Assembly (NCBI RefSeq): GCF_000717995.1
Contig: NZ_JODM01000021.1
Span: 1-64,000, forward strand
DNA: 64,000 nt
From: Streptomyces violaceorubidus
GTDB taxonomy: Bacteria; Actinomycetota; Actinomycetes; Streptomycetales; Streptomycetaceae
Direction: 5' to 3'
Shown here: positions 48,448 through 58,114 of the stretch, in pieces
How the letters are laid out: every line of letters starts with the position of its first letter
Numbering within the stretch: the first letter of the stretch is position 1
Position numbers and translations under genes: made by a program
Notes under the pieces: generated by a model
What the model saw: only the letters and a program-made list of their open reading frames with translations
What the model was told of the DNA's origin: nothing
Database searches by the model: none

Positions 48448-49296
48448 GTGGCACGGAAGCTCGCCGTCATCGGAGCCGGTCTCATGGGGTCCGGCATCGC
48501 CCAGGTCTCCGCGCAGGCGGGCTGGGACGTCGTCCTGCGCGACGTCACCGACGAGGCGCTGCGGCGCGGCACCGACGGCATCAGGGCCTCCTACGACAAG
48601 TTCGTCGCCAAGGGGAAGCTCACCGCCGACGGCGCCGAGGCCGCCCTCGGGCGCATCACCGCGACCACCGACCTGGACGCCGCCGCCGACGCCGATGTCG
48701 TCGTGGAGGCCGTCTTCGAGAAGCTCGAGGTCAAGCACGAGATCTTTCGTACCCTGGACAAGCTGGTGAAGGACGGGGCGATCCTCGCGTCCAACACCTC
48801 CGCCATCCCGATCACCAAGATCGCGGCCGTGACGGAGCGCCCCGAGCGGGTCGTCGGCACCCACTTCTTCTCGCCGGTGCCGATGATGCAGCTGTGCGAG
48901 CTGGTGCGGGGCTACAAGACCAGTGACGAAACGCTCGCCACCGCACGCGAGTTCGCCGAGTCCACCGGCAAGACCTGCATCGTCGTCAACCGCGACGTGG
49001 CCGGTTTCGTGACCACCCGCCTCATCTCCGCCCTCGTCGTCGAGGCCGCGAAGCTGTACGAGTCGGGCGTCGCCAGCGCCGAGGACATCGACCTCGCCTG
49101 CAAGCTGGGCTTCGGCCACGCCATGGGACCGCTGGCCACCGCCGACCTGACGGGCGTCGACATCCTGCTGCACGCCACGGGCAACATCTACACCGAGTCC
49201 CAGGACGAGAAGTTCGCCCCGCCGGAGCTGATGCGCCGGATGGTGGACGCCGGTGACATCGGCCGCAAGAGCGGGCAGGGCTTCTACAAGCACTGA
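48448..49296 (+). CDS. 3-hydroxybutyryl-CoA dehydrogenase
   Basis: NAD(P)-dependent oxidation of 3-hydroxybutyryl-CoA, used in butyrate/PHB and ethylmalonyl-CoA routes that feed polyketide extender units. The 282 residues show the Rossmann motif VIGAGLMGSGIAQ, the catalytic region with ASNTSAIPITKIA and VGTHFFSPVPMM (His-Glu dyad region), and the C-terminal GFGHAMGPLATADLTG. Single-domain length is typical. GTG at 48448 follows GGGGAG. It is monocistronic as far as can be seen. Confidence 0.94.
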   Translation: MARKLAVIGAGLMGSGIAQVSAQAGWDVVLRDVTDEALRRGTDGIRASYDKFVAKGKLTADGAEAALGRITATTDLDAAADADVVVEAVFEKLEVKHEIFRTLDKLVKDGAILASNTSAIPITKIAAVTERPERVVGTHFFSPVPMMQLCELVRGYKTSDETLATAREFAESTGKTCIVVNRDVAGFVTTRLISALVVEAAKLYESGVASAEDIDLACKLGFGHAMGPLATADLTGVDILLHATGNIYTESQDEKFAPPELMRRMVDAGDIGRKSGQGFYKH

Positions 49297-49487
49297 GGTC
49301 ACCTCGGCCGCGGCAGACGTCACACGCCGGGGTGAATTCGGTATCGGTTCGCTTACAGGCGGCAACCTCCGGTCGTTTCGGCCAGTCAGAGGGTGCAACA
49401 CCTGATATCGCCGAGAGACCACACCGCACGGAACGCAACGCCCAAGACGAAGAAGACGACGAAGTAGACGCACGCCGGGGAGCGCAT

Positions 49488-49811
49488 ATGCACATCAGGG
49501 GCGACCACGTCGAGCTGGTCGTCGGGGGCCGCCTCGACGTCCGCAGCGCGGCGGACGCCCGTACGGTCCTGCACTCGGCCGTCGACGACGGAGTCGGCGA
49601 CCTGGTGCTGGACCTGTCCGAACTGGACTCCTGGGACGCCACCGGACTCGGCGTGATCATGGGAGCCCACCGGCGGGCGGGACGCTGCGGGCGCCGACTG
49701 GTGCTGCGCGACGTGCCGCCGCAGATGCAGCGCCTGTTGGTGGCCACCCGGCTGCACCGCATCCTCGCCATCGAGGGCGGCATCGGTGTGGAGACCCTGC
49801 CCCGCGTGTAG
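49488..49811 (+). CDS. STAS-domain anti-sigma factor antagonist-like protein
   Basis: 107 residues forming one STAS domain: MHIRGDHVELVVGGRLDVRSAADARTV, then DLVLDLSELDSWDATGLGVIMGAHR. The Thr in DATG corresponds to the Ser/Thr phosphorylated by anti-sigma kinases in SpoIIAA-type antagonists, so partner switching with a sigma-factor system is likely. ATG at 49488 with GGGGAG upstream; an open frame extends back to 49332 but is unlike the domain. No anti-sigma gene is adjacent. Confidence 0.85.
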   Translation: MHIRGDHVELVVGGRLDVRSAADARTVLHSAVDDGVGDLVLDLSELDSWDATGLGVIMGAHRRAGRCGRRLVLRDVPPQMQRLLVATRLHRILAIEGGIGVETLPRV

Positions 49812-50045
49812 GTGAAGGTTCACACCTCCGACACACGCAATCCTCACGAGACCGTGACCTCTCCGGCCGTCCCGCACCCCGGACTGTCGGCGATACTGGG
49901 CGAAGGTTTAGGGTCTGGCTGCCCGCTGCCTTTGCAAACCCGCCGGCGGGCCCGGACCAGAAGCGACAGTGCGGTGTGCGGCAAGGCCGGGAGGGTGGTC
50001 CCCGCCGGGGCCCTGCACACGACGCTTTTGGGGGGGCTTGAACCA

Positions 50046-52667
50046 ATGGACCCGAACAACCGGGGCCCTGAGGAGTACGGCCAGGACGGCGACCACCGGG
50101 CGCCGCGCCCGCGCCCGCACAGGGACCCCCTCACCTCCGACTTCGGACAGCACGCGCCCGCGCTCGCCCGCACGGTGCAGCTGGTGTCCGAGGACTTCCT
50201 GCTCACCGTCAATCCCGTCGACGGCAGCGAGATCGAGGTCTGCCCGCCCGCCGAGCGGCCCGCCCGGCCCAAGAAGCGCACCGCGGCCGAACGGGCCGAG
50301 GCGGAGCGCGCCGCGCGACCGCCCGTACCCCCGGGACCGGTCCGCACCGTGCTGGGCCTGCTGGCCCGCGACGACGAACGCGAACGCCTGGTGCGGCTGC
50401 TCGCCCGCGGCCGCTCCGTCCGCCTCACCGGCCCCGCCGGTTCCGGCCGCACCAGCCTCCTCGACGTCGTCGCCGAGGACTGCGCGGGCCTCGCCCCCGA
50501 CGGCGTGGTGCGGCTCAACGGCCACCGCCGCACCGCCGACGACCTGCTCCACGACCTCTTCCACGCCGTCCACCGCGCACCCCTGCACCGCCCCGGCCGG
50601 GCCGAGCTCCTCGGCCACCTCCGCGAGGTGGGCGCGGTGGTCGTCCTGGACGACGTCGAGTTCGGCGGCACCGCCCTCGACGAACTCCTCGACGCCACCC
50701 CCGAGTGCGCCTTCCTCATCGGCGCCACTCCGGACGTGGCCGCACCCTCCGCCGACTCGGCCGTGGAAGAGGTCTTCCTCACCGGCCTGGACCGCTCGGA
50801 CGGCGTGGAGCTGCTGGAGCGCGCCGCGGGGCGTTCCCTCACCGAGGACGAGGCCAACTGGGCCGGGGACCTCTGGTTCGAGTCCGAGGGCCTGCCGCTG
50901 CGCTTCGTCCAGGCCGGTGCCCTGCTGCGCCGCCGGGACCGGGAGCGGGCCGGGGCCGACGCCGTCGACGAGTTCGGCGTCTTCGCCGACGCCCGCCCGG
51001 CCGACGACACCCCCTACGACGCCACCGAGAGCGACAACGTACCCCTGCCGTCCCTCGGTGAGGCCGCCGCGCCCGCGCCGCTGCTCGCCTCCCGGCTGGG
51101 CGCCTCCGCCCGCGCCACCCTGGAGTTCGCCGTCGCGCTCGGCGGCGAGGTGCCGCACCAGGCGCACCTGCCCGCCCTGATCGGCGACACCCACGCGGAC
51201 GCCGCCCTCGGCGAGCTGACCGACTGCGGACTGGTCTCCCCGGTGGGCTCCCGCTACCGGCTGGCCGCCGGGGTGCTCACCCAGCTGGAGAGCGCCGGGT
51301 ACGCCGGCACCGTACCGGAGCGGGCGCTGGCCGCCGCCCAGCACTACGCCTGGTGGGCCGGGCACCCCTCGGTCACCCCCGAGCGGGTCTGCGCCGAGGC
51401 CGACGCCGTCCTGGCCGCCCTCGCCGTGCTGGTGCCCATGACGACCCCGCCCGCGGACGACGCGGAGAGCCCCGCCGTCGAGCTGGCCCGCACCGCGGCG
51501 CCCGCCTTCGCCGCCGGACTGCACTGGAGCGCCTGGCAACGGGCGCTGCGCTCCGGCACCGAGGCCTCCCGGCTCGCCGGTGACGTCGCCGAACAGGCCT
51601 ACTTCCACCACGAGCTGGGCGTCCTCGCGCTGTGCGAGGAGCAGCTGGACCGGGCGCGCGCCGAGCTGGAGGCCTCCATCGGCCTGCGCGGCGCGCTCTC
51701 CGACAAGCGCGGCGCCGTGGCGGGCCGGCGCGCCCTGGCGCTGGTCGCCGACCGCAGCGGGGACACGCCGGGCCTGGGCAGCGGCGCGGGCGCGTTCGGC
51801 ACGGCGCCGCCCGCCGCCGGACCCGGTGCCGTCGGCGCGGGGTTCGGCCCCACGGTGGGGGAGGAGGTGCCCGACGTCCGCAACGAGGAGTCGGCGTCGC
51901 CGTCCGCGGGTGTCCCCGCGCCCTTCCCGCCGCTGAGGCCGCGTCCGCAGTCGCCGACCCTCGTCACCCGCCGCGAGCCCGAGGAGGAGCCGTCCCGCAC
52001 GGTCGCCGGCGGCATCAAGGGCTTCGCGCGGCGCAACCTGGTGGCCGCCGGAGCGGGCGCGCTGCTCGTCGCCGTGCTCGGCACGGTGGTGACCCTGGGC
52101 GCCACCTCGGAGAACGACCCCGGGGACCCCTCCAACGAGGTGGGCGTCAACCCGTCGGCCAGCCAGGGCGTCGACGACGGCAGCCTGGGCGCGGACCGGC
52201 CCTCGGACGACGGGGAGGGCCAGGGGGCGACCGGCAGCCCGACCGACTCCGGCCCGGACGGCACCCCGGGCACGACGGACGACCCGACACCGACCCGGTC
52301 GGGGCAGCCCTCCGACGAGCCCAGCACCGGCGACACCACCGACCCCGGTGACGAGGAGAGCCCGGACGACCCCGGGTCGCCGGACGAGCCGAGCAAGACG
52401 CCGAGCGCGCCGACGACGAAGCCGACCTCGCCGAAGCCGACGGACACCGAGCCGACGGACTCCGGGACACCCACCGAGTCCGACGAACCCACCACGCCCA
52501 CGCCCACCGAAACGGACACGCTGCCGCCCTCGACCCCGGAGACCTCCGACACGGCGAGCCGCGAGTCGACCCCGGCCGCCGCAGGTTCCCCGGCCGGCAC
52601 CGCGACCGCCTCGCAGAGCGGCGCCGCGACCGGAGGGCCGGGGACGGTGACGGGCCCGGTCATCTGA
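50046..52667 (+). CDS. Large P-loop NTPase with single membrane helix and Pro/Thr-rich extracellular tail
   Basis: 873 residues. After a disordered, charged N-terminus an AAA/NB-ARC-like ATPase follows: Walker A LTGPAGSGRTSLLD near residues 134-147, and Walker B AVVVLDDVEF. Then come helical segments with TPR-like character (ELGVLALCEEQLDRARAELEA). One membrane helix lies near residues 672-694 (LVAAGAGALLVAVLGTVVTLG). The last 180 residues are Asp/Ser/Thr/Pro-rich, a cell-wall-spanning type tail. It may sense or signal across the membrane, but function is unknown. ATG at 50046 follows a G-rich ribosome site. Positional counterpart of SCO5387. Confidence 0.82.
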   Translation: MDPNNRGPEEYGQDGDHRAPRPRPHRDPLTSDFGQHAPALARTVQLVSEDFLLTVNPVDGSEIEVCPPAERPARPKKRTAAERAEAERAARPPVPPGPVRTVLGLLARDDERERLVRLLARGRSVRLTGPAGSGRTSLLDVVAEDCAGLAPDGVVRLNGHRRTADDLLHDLFHAVHRAPLHRPGRAELLGHLREVGAVVVLDDVEFGGTALDELLDATPECAFLIGATPDVAAPSADSAVEEVFLTGLDRSDGVELLERAAGRSLTEDEANWAGDLWFESEGLPLRFVQAGALLRRRDRERAGADAVDEFGVFADARPADDTPYDATESDNVPLPSLGEAAAPAPLLASRLGASARATLEFAVALGGEVPHQAHLPALIGDTHADAALGELTDCGLVSPVGSRYRLAAGVLTQLESAGYAGTVPERALAAAQHYAWWAGHPSVTPERVCAEADAVLAALAVLVPMTTPPADDAESPAVELARTAAPAFAAGLHWSAWQRALRSGTEASRLAGDVAEQAYFHHELGVLALCEEQLDRARAELEASIGLRGALSDKRGAVAGRRALALVADRSGDTPGLGSGAGAFGTAPPAAGPGAVGAGFGPTVGEEVPDVRNEESASPSAGVPAPFPPLRPRPQSPTLVTRREPEEEPSRTVAGGIKGFARRNLVAAGAGALLVAVLGTVVTLGATSENDPGDPSNEVGVNPSASQGVDDGSLGADRPSDDGEGQGATGSPTDSGPDGTPGTTDDPTPTRSGQPSDEPSTGDTTDPGDEESPDDPGSPDEPSKTPSAPTTKPTSPKPTDTEPTDSGTPTESDEPTTPTPTETDTLPPSTPETSDTASRESTPAAAGSPAGTATASQSGAATGGPGTVTGPVI

Positions 52668-52756
52668 CCCCACGGCCGCCCACGGGACGGGCGACGACAC
52701 AGGAGGGCCGGGTCCGCCGCACGGACCCGGCCCTCCACGTCGCAGGTGACGCGCTC

Positions 52757-53428
52757 TCAGAACAGCCGCAGCTTGTCGTCCTCGATGCCGCGCAGGGCGT
52801 CGTAGTCCAGCACCTGGCAGCCGATGCCGCGGTCCGTGGCCAGCACACGGGCCTGCGGCTTGATCTCCTGGGCGGCGAACACGCCGCGCACCGGGGCGAG
52901 ATGCGGATCGCGGTTCAACAGCTCCAGGTAGCGCGTGAGTTGCTCCACGCCGTCGATCTCGCCGCGCCGCTTGATCTCGACCGCGACGGTCCCGCCCTGG
53001 GCGTCCCGGCACAGGATGTCGACCGGGCCGATGGCCGTCATGTACTCGCGGCGGATGAGGGTGTAGCCCTCTCCCAGCGTGTCGATGCGGTCGGCGAGCA
53101 GCTCCTGGAGGTGCGCTTCCACGCCGTCCTTGATCAGACCCGGATCGACGCCCAGTTCGTGCGAGGAGTCGTGGAGGATCTCCTCCATCGTGATGATGAG
53201 CTTCTCGCCCGCCTTGTTGACGACGGTCCAGACGCCCTCCTCCTCGCCCGCGCCCTCCTTCAGGGTGCAGGGCGGCGACATCCAGTTGAGGGGCTTGTAG
53301 GCCCGGTCGTCGGCGTGGATCGAGACGCTGCCGTCCGCCTTGACCAGGATCAGCCGGGGGGCCGAGGGCAGGTGGGCGGTGAGCCGTCCGGCGTAGTCGA
53401 CGGAGCAGCGGGCAATGACGAGACGCAT
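52757..53428 (-). CDS. nucS: Mismatch-specific endonuclease NucS/EndoMS
   Basis: A 223-residue nuclease that cuts both strands at mismatches and replaces MutS/MutL repair in actinobacteria. An N-terminal DNA-binding beta domain ([16 protein letters not shown]) is followed by the C-terminal RecB-like nuclease domain with [31 protein letters not shown], which hold the catalytic Asp, Glu and Lys. ATG at 53428 gives the family start. It ends beside the convergent NTPase gene. Confidence 0.94.
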   Translation of the reverse strand: MRLVIARCSVDYAGRLTAHLPSAPRLILVKADGSVSIHADDRAYKPLNWMSPPCTLKEGAGEEEGVWTVVNKAGEKLIITMEEILHDSSHELGVDPGLIKDGVEAHLQELLADRIDTLGEGYTLIRREYMTAIGPVDILCRDAQGGTVAVEIKRRGEIDGVEQLTRYLELLNRDPHLAPVRGVFAAQEIKPQARVLATDRGIGCQVLDYDALRGIEDDKLRLF

Positions 53429-53707
53429 GGTCGGCAACGCTACTCGACGGGCCCGGCCCGACGCGATTCGCCCGCACCCGGGCACCGCGTGCGCTGTCCC
53501 ACTTCTCCCATTGGCCCCGTCTTGCACACTGGCCGATTGTGCGCCTACCCGATGGTGTCCATCTGGGCATTCTCCTGGTGCCGTCACGATCGGTTGCTTA
53601 CGGTATTGAACGGGAGGTCGCGAACTGTGTACTCAGCGTGTTCGGAATCGCGCACTCCCTTAACTGTCCGGCAACCCCTGCTGGTCGGGGGTGCGAGAGG
53701 AGAACCC

Positions 53708-54100
53708 ATGTCGCTCGACGTCTCACCGGCCCTACTCGAACAGGCCGAGCGAGGCGAGGTCGACGAAGCAGAATTCGTCGACTGCGTCCGGACCTCCCTG
53801 CCCTACGCATGGGAGATGGTCAGCTCCCTGGTGGCACAGCTGAAGGTCGACGGCGGAGCCTTCGCCGACAACCAGACGCCCCCGCCGGACGAGCAGGCAC
53901 GCGGTCAGCTCCTGCGTGCGCTCGCGAGTGACGCCATACGCGGTGCACTGCAGCGGCACTTCGGGGTGCGGCTGGCCTTCCAGAACTGCCACCGGGTGGC
54001 GGTGTTCCCGTTGGACTCCTCCGTCGACGAGACACTGACCAAGTTCACCTCGGTGCGCAGCCAGTTGTTGAACCAGTCGCCCGAACTGCGCGACTGCTGA
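53708..54100 (+). CDS. Conserved SCO5389-family protein
   Basis: A 130-residue acidic protein (MSLDVSPALLEQAERGEVDEAEFVDCVR...) with no membrane segment and two Cys (VDCVR, QNCHRV). It is highly conserved in Streptomyces beside nucS, but I know no function. The ATG at 53708 follows GAGGAGA. Upstream 275 bp separate it from the divergent nucS gene. It converges on the LLM oxidoreductase gene with a strong bidirectional hairpin between them. Confidence 0.85.
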   Translation: MSLDVSPALLEQAERGEVDEAEFVDCVRTSLPYAWEMVSSLVAQLKVDGGAFADNQTPPPDEQARGQLLRALASDAIRGALQRHFGVRLAFQNCHRVAVFPLDSSVDETLTKFTSVRSQLLNQSPELRDC

Positions 54101-54117
54101 GGCCCCTAGAGCGCCCG

Positions 54118-54166
54118 CTTGCCGCTCCGTACGCGGGAGGTGCAGTTCTTGTACCGGAGCGGCAAG
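54118..54166. terminator. Bidirectional hairpin terminator
   Basis: CTTGCCGCTCCG (54118-54129) and its exact complement CGGAGCGGCAAG (54155-54166) lie between two convergent genes, with a 25-base loop. No T run on either side. Confidence 0.7.
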
Positions 54167-54184
54167 CTCCCCGCCCGCACCCCC

Positions 54185-55213
54185 TCAGCGGAGCTGGGGG
54201 AGAACCTCGGCCCCGAGCCGCCGTACGTTCTCCTCGGTGGCCGCCAGGTCTCCCGAGCCCTCGACGAGCAGGGCGAAGCGGGAGACACCGGTCCGCTCGG
54301 CGGTCGCCGCGAGCCGGTCCGCGCACAGCCGCGGCGTGCCCACCGGGTGCAGCCCGCAGAGCAGTTCTGTGTACGCGTGCGGATCGCGCATCCGCCGGTC
54401 CCGGCCGTCCACCGTGACATGGGCGCCCAGCCCCTGCCGCAGCCAGCCGGGCATCGCCTTGAGCAGCGTCTCCGCCGCGTCCGTGCGCCGGTCCGCGATC
54501 TGGCAGACGCCGGCCGAGACGTGCGCCGCGCCGTGGATCCGCGCCGCCGGGTGGCCGGCCGCGCGGGCGTGGCGGCGCCACAGGGCGACCATCTCCGCCT
54601 TCTCCTCGTCGCCGACGTGCATCCCGAGGAGCATCGGCAGCCCCCGCTCGGCCGCCAGCCGCACGCTCGACGGCGAGGTGCAGGCGAGGACGACCTCCGG
54701 GCCCGGCTCCTCCGACAGGGACTCCGACGGGCGCGGCACCACGGGCACCTCGCGGAACCGGAACCGGTCGCCCGAGGCGCCGACGGCCGGTTCCCGCAGC
54801 CAGCGCAGCAGCAGGTCGAGCGACTCCGGAAATCCCTCCTCGTACGCCCGAAGACCCGCGCCGAACACCTCCAGGTCCACCCACGGACCGCCGCGGCCCA
54901 CGCCCAGCGAGAAGCGGCCGCCGCTCGTGACGTGCAGCAGCGCGGCCTGCTCGCCGAGCGCCACGGGGTGGACGGTGGGCAGCACACTGACCGCGGTGCC
55001 GACCCTCAGCCGCCGGGTGCGGCCCAGCAGCAGCGCGGCCAGGGTCACGGCCGACGGACACGTGCCGTACGGCACGAAGTGGTGTTCGGCCAGCCAGACG
55101 GCGTCGAGCCCGGCCTCCTCGGCGACCTCGGCCGAGCGGACCGCGCGGTGCAGCGCCTCGCCCTGGCCCTGGCCCGGGAACTGGGCCCCCAACACGAAAC
55201 TTCCTACGCGCAT
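54185..55213 (-). CDS. LLM-class flavin-dependent oxidoreductase
   Basis: A 342-residue luciferase-like monooxygenase. MRVGSFVLGAQFPGQ, GLDAVWLAEHHFVPYGTCPS and VLPTVHPVALGEQAALLHVTSGGRFSLGVGRGGP are the usual TIM-barrel motifs for reduced flavin or F420. The family oxidises diverse small substrates, so the substrate is not predictable. ATG at 55213 with AGGAAAAGG-type sequence upstream. Monocistronic. Confidence 0.9.
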   Translation of the reverse strand: MRVGSFVLGAQFPGQGQGEALHRAVRSAEVAEEAGLDAVWLAEHHFVPYGTCPSAVTLAALLLGRTRRLRVGTAVSVLPTVHPVALGEQAALLHVTSGGRFSLGVGRGGPWVDLEVFGAGLRAYEEGFPESLDLLLRWLREPAVGASGDRFRFREVPVVPRPSESLSEEPGPEVVLACTSPSSVRLAAERGLPMLLGMHVGDEEKAEMVALWRRHARAAGHPAARIHGAAHVSAGVCQIADRRTDAAETLLKAMPGWLRQGLGAHVTVDGRDRRMRDPHAYTELLCGLHPVGTPRLCADRLAATAERTGVSRFALLVEGSGDLAATEENVRRLGAEVLPQLR

Positions 55214-55480
55214 TGCCTTTTCCTGCTTCCTCGGCCCCGACGTGGAGCTCCCCCGCACGGCATAACCGCCTGACACGTGCCGAGGACACGGCCGGACGGA
55301 GGACTTTGCGGATTGTCTGCAGAATCGGCCGTTGCGGGACGGCGCACGGGCTCGGGCGGGAACGTCGCGCGGGGGAGTTGCGCGGGGGAGTTGCGGTGTT
55401 CGGTGGCATACGCGTACCCGTGTCCGTGCCGCGTAGGCTGGATGCCGCCCTGCTTCCTGTATAGCTCCGTGAGGTGTCCT

Positions 55481-55813
55481 GTGTCCCCGCGTCGCAACCG
55501 ACCCAAGGGAGCCGGTTCGTCCGGCCGGAGCGCCGAGGAGGACGGCTCCGGCCGCTACGGCGGCTGGCAGTCCTCGGAGAGCTGGCAGGGCGAGGAGTGG
55601 AGCGTACGGCACGTGGCGGGCGCGAGCGCGCAGGGGAAGTCGTACCGCTGCCCGGGGTGCGACCAGCTCATTCCGGACGGCGTCCCGCACGTGGTGGCCT
55701 GGCCGGCCCACTCGGGCGTCGACGAGCGCCGGCACTGGCACAAGGCCTGCTGGAACGCGAAGGACCGCCGCACCACGCGGGTGCAGCGGTCCCGTAACGC
55801 GCCGAGGTTCTGA
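55481..55813 (+). CDS. Small zinc-finger-like protein (SCO5391 position)
   Basis: A 110-residue basic protein with a disordered N-terminus and a compact Cys/His motif: CPGCDQ near residue 62, then HVVAWPA and HWHKACW. That is consistent with one C2HC zinc site. It is often labelled ATP/GTP-binding in databases, but no P-loop is visible. GTG at 55481 with GAGG upstream; GTG at 55469 is an alternative. A TAGGCT box at 55434-55439 could be its -10. Function unknown. Confidence 0.78.
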   Translation: MSPRRNRPKGAGSSGRSAEEDGSGRYGGWQSSESWQGEEWSVRHVAGASAQGKSYRCPGCDQLIPDGVPHVVAWPAHSGVDERRHWHKACWNAKDRRTTRVQRSRNAPRF

Positions 55814-55827
55814 GCGCCGGAGCGGCC

Positions 55828-56694
55828 CTACACGTCGCGCTTCTCCAGCAGGGCGAAGGCGGCGCCGAGTGCGACCGCCGTCACGCCGAGCATGATCCAG
55901 AGCGGGTCCAGGCCGGACGGCCCCGAGTCGGAGAGCGAGTTGGAGTAGAAGATGCTGAGCTGGTTCGGGATCGAGTACTCGAACAGGGCCTGCTGAACGT
56001 TCTCCAGGGACTTCGAGAACATGAACAGCGCGACCACCAGCGGGGCGAGCACCGCTCCGATCATGAGCGTGATCGCGCCCGCCGAGTGCCGGACGAGCGA
56101 GCCGACGGCGAGCGAGAGCAGCCCGAGCAGGGCGACGTACAGCGCCACCCCGACGGTGGCCTTGAACCACTGCTCCCCGGTGGGGCCCGAGGTCTGCCCC
56201 TCCAGCAGCGCCGCGTGCACCACGGCGACGCACGCGGAGGAGACCAGCGTCACCACGAACGCCACCAGGAAGAACACGATCGACTTCGCGGCGAGGACCC
56301 GGCTGCGAGTGGGGCAGGCGACCATCGTCGTGCGGATCATCCCGCTTCCGTACTCCGACGAGGTGGTCAGCACGCCGAGCGTGATCACGGCGATGCTGCC
56401 CAGGAGGACCCCGAAGAAGCCCTGTTCGAGCGGGTTCGAGGTGGAGACGTCGGTGGAGGAGTTCGCGACCACCGCGCCGGTCAGCAGGCCGATGCCGACG
56501 ACCAGCAGGACGAAGACGCCCAGCGTCCACATCGTCGAGCGCAGCGACCTCATCTTCGTCCACTCGGAGGCGACCGCGTGCCGCAGACCGGCGCGCACCA
56601 CCGGGATCGGCGACGTGTAGACCGGGTACGGCGAACCGGGCGCCGCCTGCCAGTCGGGCGCGGCCTGCGGCGTCGGGGGCTGGGGGGTGCTCAT
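55828..56694 (-). CDS. ABC-2 type exporter permease
   Basis: A 288-residue membrane subunit with six hydrophobic helices and a Pro/Gln/Ala-rich cytoplasmic N-terminus. VASEWTKMRSLRSTMWTL and TSSEYGSGMIRTT are typical of Streptomyces ABC-2 permeases near lantibiotic/drug-type exporters. The ATG overlaps the stop of the upstream ATPase gene (ATGA), so they are one transport unit. It converges with the small zinc-finger gene. Confidence 0.9.
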   Translation of the reverse strand: MSTPQPPTPQAAPDWQAAPGSPYPVYTSPIPVVRAGLRHAVASEWTKMRSLRSTMWTLGVFVLLVVGIGLLTGAVVANSSTDVSTSNPLEQGFFGVLLGSIAVITLGVLTTSSEYGSGMIRTTMVACPTRSRVLAAKSIVFFLVAFVVTLVSSACVAVVHAALLEGQTSGPTGEQWFKATVGVALYVALLGLLSLAVGSLVRHSAGAITLMIGAVLAPLVVALFMFSKSLENVQQALFEYSIPNQLSIFYSNSLSDSGPSGLDPLWIMLGVTAVALGAAFALLEKRDV

Positions 56695-57980
56695 CGGGCG
56701 TCCTCGGGCTTGGTCGGGTCGGAGGCGGGCGCGGAGGCGGGCGCCGGGGCGGCGGCGGGGGGCGCGGGAGCGGCGGCGGGCGGCTGGGGCGTCTGTGCAA
56801 CCGGCGCGACGGCAGGTGCCTGCGGCGCCCGCTGTGCCGCGTACGGGTTGGCCGGCTGACCGCCGGGCACCGCCCCGGGTGCCGCCGGGGCGCCGTACGG
56901 GCCCGCCGGGGCCTGGCCGGGAGCGCTCTGCGGAGCGGCGAAGAGCTGACCGCCCTGCTGGGGCGGCGGCGGGGCGTACCACCCGGGCTGCCCCTGACCC
57001 GGTACCTGCATCGGCGGCTGCGCGCCCGGCGGCAGGGGCTGCTGGAGCCCGGCCTTGCGGTCGGCGGTCGACCGGTAGTCCACGGCGCCCTGCGTCATCC
57101 GCATGTACGCCTCCTCCAGCGAGGCCTGGTGCGGCGACAGCTCCCACAGGCGTACGTCGGCGTCGTGCGCGACGTCGCTGATCCGGGGGAGGGCGAGCCC
57201 GGTCACCCGCAGCGCGCCGTCGGGCTCGGGCAGCACGTGGCCGCCCGCCTCGGTCAGCGCCGAGGTCAGCTTCTCACGCAGCTGCGGCTCGGTGTCCGGC
57301 GTCCGCACGCGCGCGAAGTCGGCGGAGTTGGCCGAGATGAAGTCCGTCACGCTCATGTCGGCGAGCAGCTGGCCGCGCCCGATGACGATCAGGTGGTCGG
57401 CGGTCAGCGCCATCTCGCTCATCAGGTGCGAGGAGACGAAGACGGTGCGGCCCTCCGCCGCGAGCGCCTTCATCAGGTTGCGCACCCAGTGGATGCCCTC
57501 CGGGTCGAGTCCGTTGACCGGTTCGTCGAAGAGCAGCACCTGGGGATCGCCGAGGAGCGCCGCGGCGATGCCGAGCCGCTGGCCCATACCGAGCGAGAAG
57601 CCCTTGGAGCGCCGCTTGGCCACGTCCTGGAGACCCACCACGCCGAGCACCTCGTCCACCCGCCGGGCCGGGATGCCGGACAGCTGGGCGAGGCTCAGCA
57701 GGTGGTTGCGGGCGGCCCGGCCGCCGTGCACCGCCTTGGCGTCGAGCAGGGCTCCGACCTGGCGCGCGGCGTTCGGCAGCCTGCGATACGGGTGACCGCC
57801 GATCGTCACGTGCCCCGAGGTGGGGTTGTCCAGGCCGAGGATCATGCGCATCGTCGTCGACTTGCCGGAGCCGTTGGGCCCGAGGAAGCCGGTGACGGCG
57901 CCGGGCCGCACCTGGAAGGAGAGGTTGTACACGGCGGTCTTGTCACCGTATCGCTTGGTCAGGCCGACAGCCTCGATCAT
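56691..57980 (-). CDS. ABC transporter ATP-binding protein with long Pro/Ala/Gln-rich tail
   Basis: 429 residues. The N-terminal 300 form the ATPase: Walker A GPNGSGKSTT, Q-loop, signature SLGMGQRLG, Walker B LLFDEPVNGLDPEG and switch His in SSHL. The last 115 residues are low-complexity Pro/Ala/Gln/Gly, unusual in length and probably disordered. ATG at 57980 (MIEAVGLTKRYG). It is coupled to the permease gene downstream and paralogous to the next pair at 58115-59880. Confidence 0.92.
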   Translation of the reverse strand: MIEAVGLTKRYGDKTAVYNLSFQVRPGAVTGFLGPNGSGKSTTMRMILGLDNPTSGHVTIGGHPYRRLPNAARQVGALLDAKAVHGGRAARNHLLSLAQLSGIPARRVDEVLGVVGLQDVAKRRSKGFSLGMGQRLGIAAALLGDPQVLLFDEPVNGLDPEGIHWVRNLMKALAAEGRTVFVSSHLMSEMALTADHLIVIGRGQLLADMSVTDFISANSADFARVRTPDTEPQLREKLTSALTEAGGHVLPEPDGALRVTGLALPRISDVAHDADVRLWELSPHQASLEEAYMRMTQGAVDYRSTADRKAGLQQPLPPGAQPPMQVPGQGQPGWYAPPPPQQGGQLFAAPQSAPGQAPAGPYGAPAAPGAVPGGQPANPYAAQRAPQAPAVAPVAQTPQPPAAAPAPPAAAPAPASAPASDPTKPEDAR

Positions 57981-58114
57981 GCTCCGCACCCATCGGAAGG
58001 TTCAGGGACAGCAGGGCACACGCCCCCGTAAGGGTTAGGAGGATATCCAGGCGCTGACGGTTCCGTTCAAGCGCGGGCAAAATCCGACGCCGTACGAAGG
58101 CCCGGCGCAGGGGG